This document shows positions 7,040 through 9,199 of a DNA stretch of 9,199 nt, one piece after another. How positions within the stretch are numbered: the first letter of the stretch is position 1; every line of letters begins with the position of its first letter. The DNA is taken from contig JAUWQC010000031.1 of assembly GCA_030611285.1 (NCBI GenBank), forward strand, positions 1 to 9,199, read 5' to 3'. The DNA comes from a bacterium (GTDB lineage: Bacteria > Actinomycetota > Humimicrobiia > Humimicrobiales > Humimicrobiaceae). Position numbers and translations under genes: made by a program. The notes below the pieces were generated by a model, which did no database searches, had not been told where the DNA came from, and saw nothing but the letters and a program-made list of their open reading frames with translations.

Positions 7040-7056
7040 TTGTCAAAATTTGACAA
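7040..7056. promoter_or_regulatory. 17-bp perfect palindrome over the -35 of the dtxR-family gene
   Basis: TTGTCAAAATTTGACAA is a perfect inverted repeat of 8 bp arms around one A. Its right arm contains the -35 hexamer TTGACA (7050-7055). It is distinct in sequence from the TTAG-N6-CTAA site 20 bp downstream, so it may be an operator for a second regulator or an additional site. Confidence 0.55.
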
Positions 7057-7078
7057 ATATTCTATTTGCGTTTATAGT
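7050..7078 (+). promoter_or_regulatory. Sigma-A-type promoter of the dtxR-family gene
   Basis: TTGACA (7050-7055), a 17-bp spacer and TATAGT (7073-7078) make a near-consensus promoter, with a transcription start expected around 7085. The predicted operator at 7077-7092 begins inside the -10 hexamer, so the bound regulator would block initiation. Confidence 0.75.
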
Positions 7079-7092
7079 TAGATTAATCTAAC
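7077..7092. promoter_or_regulatory. Predicted DtxR-family operator upstream of the regulator gene
   Basis: GTTAGATTAATCTAAC is a perfect 16-bp palindrome with a TTAG-N6-CTAA core, overlapping the last two bases of the -10. A related site (11 of 16 identical) sits in the same position at the feoA promoter. TTAG/CTAA arms are typical of DtxR/IdeR/MntR-family operators. I infer metal-dependent autorepression. Confidence 0.7.
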
Positions 7093-7123
7093 ATTTTTAG
7101 ATGAAATAAAAAGTGGGAACAAT

Positions 7124-7606
7124 ATGAAAAAATTAACCCAGAGCCTGGAGGATTACCTTGAGGCAATACATGTAATCAGCCTTACAAGTAAGGTAATAAG
7201 GGTAAAAGAAATTGCAAAATTTTTAAATGTAAAAACGCCATCAGTAGTGGATGCAATTGGAAGACTAACACAAAGAGGACTTGTAATTCATGAAAAATAT
7301 GGATATCTGGAATTGACAGATAAAGGGAGTAAGCTGGCAAGAGAAGTGTATGATAAACATAAAAATCTATATAAATTTTTTAATGGTATTCTTGGTGTAA
7401 GTGATAGTGTTTCAAAAAAAGATGCCTGCAATATTGAACATTATATAAGCAAGGAAGCAATGGACAGGATGATAAAATTTACTAAGTTTGTAGATACCTG
7501 TCCTGAAGGATATCCAGAGTGGTTGAAGCACTTTAATTATTATGCCAAATATGGCAGGCATCCTGCTGGTTTTTCTAGGAAAGGATTTCAAAATAAGGAA
7601 TCTTAG
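7124..7606 (+). CDS. DtxR-family metal-dependent transcriptional repressor, probably Fe(II)-responsive
   Basis: The 160-residue protein has an N-terminal winged helix (about 1-70; LEDYLEAIHVI, VKTPSVVDAIGRL, LVIHEKYGYLELTDKG) and a helical dimerisation/metal-binding domain (about 71-125). It lacks the C-terminal SH3-like domain of long DtxR/IdeR proteins and is closer in size to MntR. Candidate metal ligands by motif alignment are Asp10, Glu13, His79, Cys102, Glu105 and His106. Asp10 is MntR-like, whereas a Cys at 102 is the DtxR hallmark and favours Fe(II). A C-terminal tail (126-160) contains CPEGYPEW and aromatic residues and has no counterpart in MntR. Placement just upstream of feoA/feoB and the shared operators support control of ferrous iron uptake. 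The Shine-Dalgarno (AGTGGG) is weak. Confidence 0.9.
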   Translation: MKKLTQSLEDYLEAIHVISLTSKVIRVKEIAKFLNVKTPSVVDAIGRLTQRGLVIHEKYGYLELTDKGSKLAREVYDKHKNLYKFFNGILGVSDSVSKKDACNIEHYISKEAMDRMIKFTKFVDTCPEGYPEWLKHFNYYAKYGRHPAGFSRKGFQNKES

Positions 7607-7644
7607 ATTTCCTCTATACATTTTCTCTCTATTAAAAATTTTCC

Positions 7645-7673
7645 TTGACAAATATATATAAACCTATTAAAGT
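7645..7673 (+). promoter_or_regulatory. Promoter of feoA-feoB
   Basis: TTGACA (7645-7650), a 17-bp spacer and TAAAGT (7668-7673) match sigma-A spacing, with a weaker -10. The 11 bases TTGACAAATAT starting at the -35 are identical to those of the dtxR-family promoter. The operator at 7672-7687 starts within the -10. Confidence 0.65.
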
Positions 7674-7687
7674 TAGACAAGACTAAT
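7672..7687. promoter_or_regulatory. Predicted DtxR-family operator at the feo promoter
   Basis: GTTAGACAAGACTAAT has the same TTAG-N6-CTAA core as the operator at 7077-7092 but is less symmetric. It begins at the fifth base of the -10 hexamer, the same register as in the other promoter. This supports iron-dependent repression of feoA/feoB by the adjacent regulator. Confidence 0.65.
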
Positions 7688-7710
7688 ATTTATTAATAAG
7701 GCTAGTTAAA

Positions 7711-8007
7711 ATGAGAAAATGGGGTTTTAGACATAGAGGTGGAGATGCCAGGAAAACACCACCAATAAATAATAGGATTATGACTATGACTGATGCTGTC
7801 CAGGGAAGAAAGTATAGAATAATAAAAATTGATAGCGGATATAGACTTAATTCCCGTCTTTGCGCGATGGGATTTATTCCTGGTGAATTTTTTTATGTCT
7901 CTGGTGCTTCCAGAGGTGGACCATTATGTATAGTGGTCAAGGGTACGAAATTTGCAATTGGAAGAGGAATGGCTGAAAAAATTCTAATCAGTGAGATAAA
8001 AGAATGA
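7711..8007 (+). CDS. feoA: FeoA, ferrous iron transport accessory protein
   Basis: This is a small SH3-like protein that works with FeoB in Fe(II) import at the cytoplasmic side of the membrane. The FeoA core runs from about residue 26: TDAVQGRKYRIIKID, then LCAMGFIPGEFFYV, GGPLCIVVKGTKFAIGRGMAEKI. Translated from 7711 it has 98 residues, with a basic N-terminal extension (MRKWGFRHRGGDARK) of about 25 residues beyond the usual length near 75. A later ATG at 7786, 9 nt after an AGG, would give a standard 73-residue protein. The first ATG has a modest AAGG 9 nt upstream. The stop overlaps the feoB start (ATGA), so translation is coupled. Confidence 0.88.
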   Translation: MRKWGFRHRGGDARKTPPINNRIMTMTDAVQGRKYRIIKIDSGYRLNSRLCAMGFIPGEFFYVSGASRGGPLCIVVKGTKFAIGRGMAEKILISEIKE

Positions 8008-9071
8008 TAAAAGAAATAACCATTGCCCTATCCGGAAATCCCAATTCTGGTAAAACAACTATCTTCAATAATCTGACCGGTTTGAGGCAGCATGTAGGGA
8101 ATTATCCCGGAGTTACTGTCGAAAAAAAGACAGGGGAGACTAAGTATAAAGGATATAAGGTAAATGTTGTAGATCTGCCTGGTACTTACAGCTTGACTGC
8201 ATACTCTTTGGAAGAAATTGTAGCCAGGAATTTTATTGTCAATGAGAAACCGGATGTAGTTGTTGATATCGTCGATTCCTCCAATCTGGAACGTAATCTA
8301 TATCTTGCAGTTCAGCTTATGGAACTTAATACACCCCTGATTTTAGCATTTAACATGGCTGATATAGTCAAAAAGAGCGGCAATAAAATAGATATCAGTC
8401 TTCTTTCTGAACTTTTTGGTATACCTATTGTAGAGACAGTAGGTTCCAGGGGACTGGGTAGCAATGAACTGCTGGAAGCAGTAATCAAGGTAGTAAGTAG
8501 CAGGAAAGAAAAGAAAGTAGAAGTAAAATATGGTGAAGAAGTAGAAAATGAGATCGTTAAGATCATATCAGTTTTAAAAGAGGAAAAAATTCCCACCTTT
8601 GAGTTTGATGTCAGATGGATTGCAGTAAAGCTTCTGGAGCAGGATAGAGATATAATAGACACTTTAAAAAAGACTTCAGGTCCAAAGTACTCAAAAGTTG
8701 AAGAGGTGACTGCGCGTGCAATAGGCCATATAACCAGTATATTAAGAGATACCCCTGAGATAATAATAGCGGACGGGAGATATGGATTTATCAATGGTGC
8801 ACTACGAGAGGCATATGAAGAAGTTGACCAAGTAAAAGTAGATATAAGTGAAAGAATTGACAGAGTGCTTACCAACAGGATACTGGGAATACCAATATTT
8901 GCTCTTATAATCTGGCTTATGTTTCAATTTGTATTCACACTTGGGAAATACCCCATGGGCTGGATCGAGTTAGGTTTTGGGAAATTAAGTGTTCTTATTA
9001 CTGAGATTGTGCCGCAGGGACTCATAAGCTCACTTCTGGTTGATGGGGTGATAGGTGGAGTGGGGGAGTAA
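8004..9071 (+). CDS. feoB: FeoB, Fe(II) transporter GTPase: N-terminal part, ended by a frameshift
   Basis: The frame gives 355 residues, about half the usual FeoB length. The G domain is complete: P-loop GNPNSGKT (11-18), switch I around GNYPGVT (32-38), DLPG (57-60), NMAD (117-120) and the G5 region around SRG (148-150). A helical regulatory domain follows to about 270. The first membrane segment is about 293-313, and the core begins with SLLVDGVIGGVGE before the TAA at 9069-9071. The next conserved FeoB residues continue in a different frame from 9068, so the stop results from a one-base loss, most simply one G from the G-run at 9062-9066. As read, the product would have the GTPase but not the permease. 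It overlaps feoA by 4 bases. Confidence 0.85.
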   Translation: MIKEITIALSGNPNSGKTTIFNNLTGLRQHVGNYPGVTVEKKTGETKYKGYKVNVVDLPGTYSLTAYSLEEIVARNFIVNEKPDVVVDIVDSSNLERNLYLAVQLMELNTPLILAFNMADIVKKSGNKIDISLLSELFGIPIVETVGSRGLGSNELLEAVIKVVSSRKEKKVEVKYGEEVENEIVKIISVLKEEKIPTFEFDVRWIAVKLLEQDRDIIDTLKKTSGPKYSKVEEVTARAIGHITSILRDTPEIIIADGRYGFINGALREAYEEVDQVKVDISERIDRVLTNRILGIPIFALIIWLMFQFVFTLGKYPMGWIELGFGKLSVLITEIVPQGLISSLLVDGVIGGVGE

Positions 9072-9199
9072 TAATATTTACTCCCAATATAATACTGCTG
9101 TTTTTTGCAATAGCTCTTCTTGAAGACTCAGGGTAGATGTCAAGAGCAGCATTTGTTATGGACAGGATAATGCATAAGATCGGACTCCATGGAAAGTCC
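9068..9199 (+). pseudogene. feoB: Continuation of feoB in another frame, with an internal TAG (partial)
   Basis: From 9068 the frame reads VIIFTPNIILLFFAIALLEDSG, then TAG at 9134-9136, then MSRAAFVMDRIMHKIGLHGKS to the window edge. This is the conserved FeoB permease segment that follows VDGxxGGVG. The TAG replaces the Tyr of the highly conserved EDSGYM motif. Together with the upstream frameshift, feoB carries two lesions within about 75 bases. They could be genuine decay or sequence errors near a contig end. Confidence 0.75.

Noticed and set aside
6954..7040. Possible structured RNA or c-di-GMP riboswitch between the GGDEF gene and the regulator
   Set aside because: Only a short CCTC/GAGG pairing is visible and no conserved riboswitch core is present.
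7040..7046. Minus-strand promoter from the left arm of the palindrome
   Set aside because: A TTGACA reads leftward, but no acceptable -10 follows at 15-17 bp and there is no minus-strand gene downstream.
7596..7616. Terminator after the regulator gene
   Set aside because: Only a 5-bp AGGAA/TTCCT stem is found and no proper U-run follows.
8312..8875. 187-codon minus-strand open frame
   Set aside because: It is antisense to the FeoB G and helical domains; the Ser/Thr/Ile-rich translation is typical of a shadow frame.
1..9199. CRISPR arrays, tRNA or rRNA genes, and insertion sequences
   Set aside because: I saw no regularly spaced repeats, no clear cloverleaf or rRNA sequence, and no transposase motifs or terminal inverted repeats.

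Overview
The window comes from a low-GC, AT-rich bacterial chromosome. Start codons include GTG and TTG, Shine-Dalgarno sites are strong AGGAG types, and promoters look sigma-A-like. A Feo-type Fe(II) importer with a DtxR-family regulator fits an anaerobe. The protein flavour resembles Clostridia or other low-GC anaerobes such as Atribacterota, but nothing here fixes the taxon.

Layout. (1) Bases 1-41 hold the first 13 codons of a minus-strand gene that runs off the left edge. (2) Bases 42-372 are a divergent, very AT-rich promoter region. (3) Bases 373-5648 form a tight five-gene operon: two full-length NifV/homocitrate-synthase-like paralogues, a LeuC/homoaconitase-type large subunit, its LeuD-type small subunit, and a beta-decarboxylating dehydrogenase of the isocitrate/homoisocitrate family. 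Several junctions overlap (ATGA or TAATG). (4) Bases 5649-5927 are an AT-rich intergenic region with a perfect 16-bp tandem duplication. (5) Bases 5928-6935 encode a GAF-GGDEF diguanylate cyclase. (6) Bases 6936-9199 are an iron module: a DtxR-family repressor, then feoA and feoB. Near-identical promoter/operator arrangements precede the repressor gene and feoA. feoB appears broken by a one-base frameshift and an in-frame TAG close to the right edge.

How the genes work together. The five-gene operon encodes the chemistry of 2-oxoacid chain elongation: condensation with acetyl-CoA, hydratase isomerisation, then oxidative decarboxylation. The product could be 2-oxoadipate (via homocitrate) or 2-oxoglutarate (via citrate). 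The small hydratase subunit carries an arginine motif like that of homoaconitases. The dehydrogenase carries residues like those of NADP isocitrate dehydrogenase. The final assignment is therefore open.

The most notable observation is that the two synthase paralogues have lost complementary halves of the active site. The first keeps the barrel metal ligands (RDGEQ, HTHND) but has lost the HESGIHADG lid. The second has lost the metal ligands (RNGEQ, YNHND) but keeps the lid intact. In this family the lid of one subunit closes over the barrel of its partner, so the pair reads as an obligate heteromeric synthase with a division of labour.
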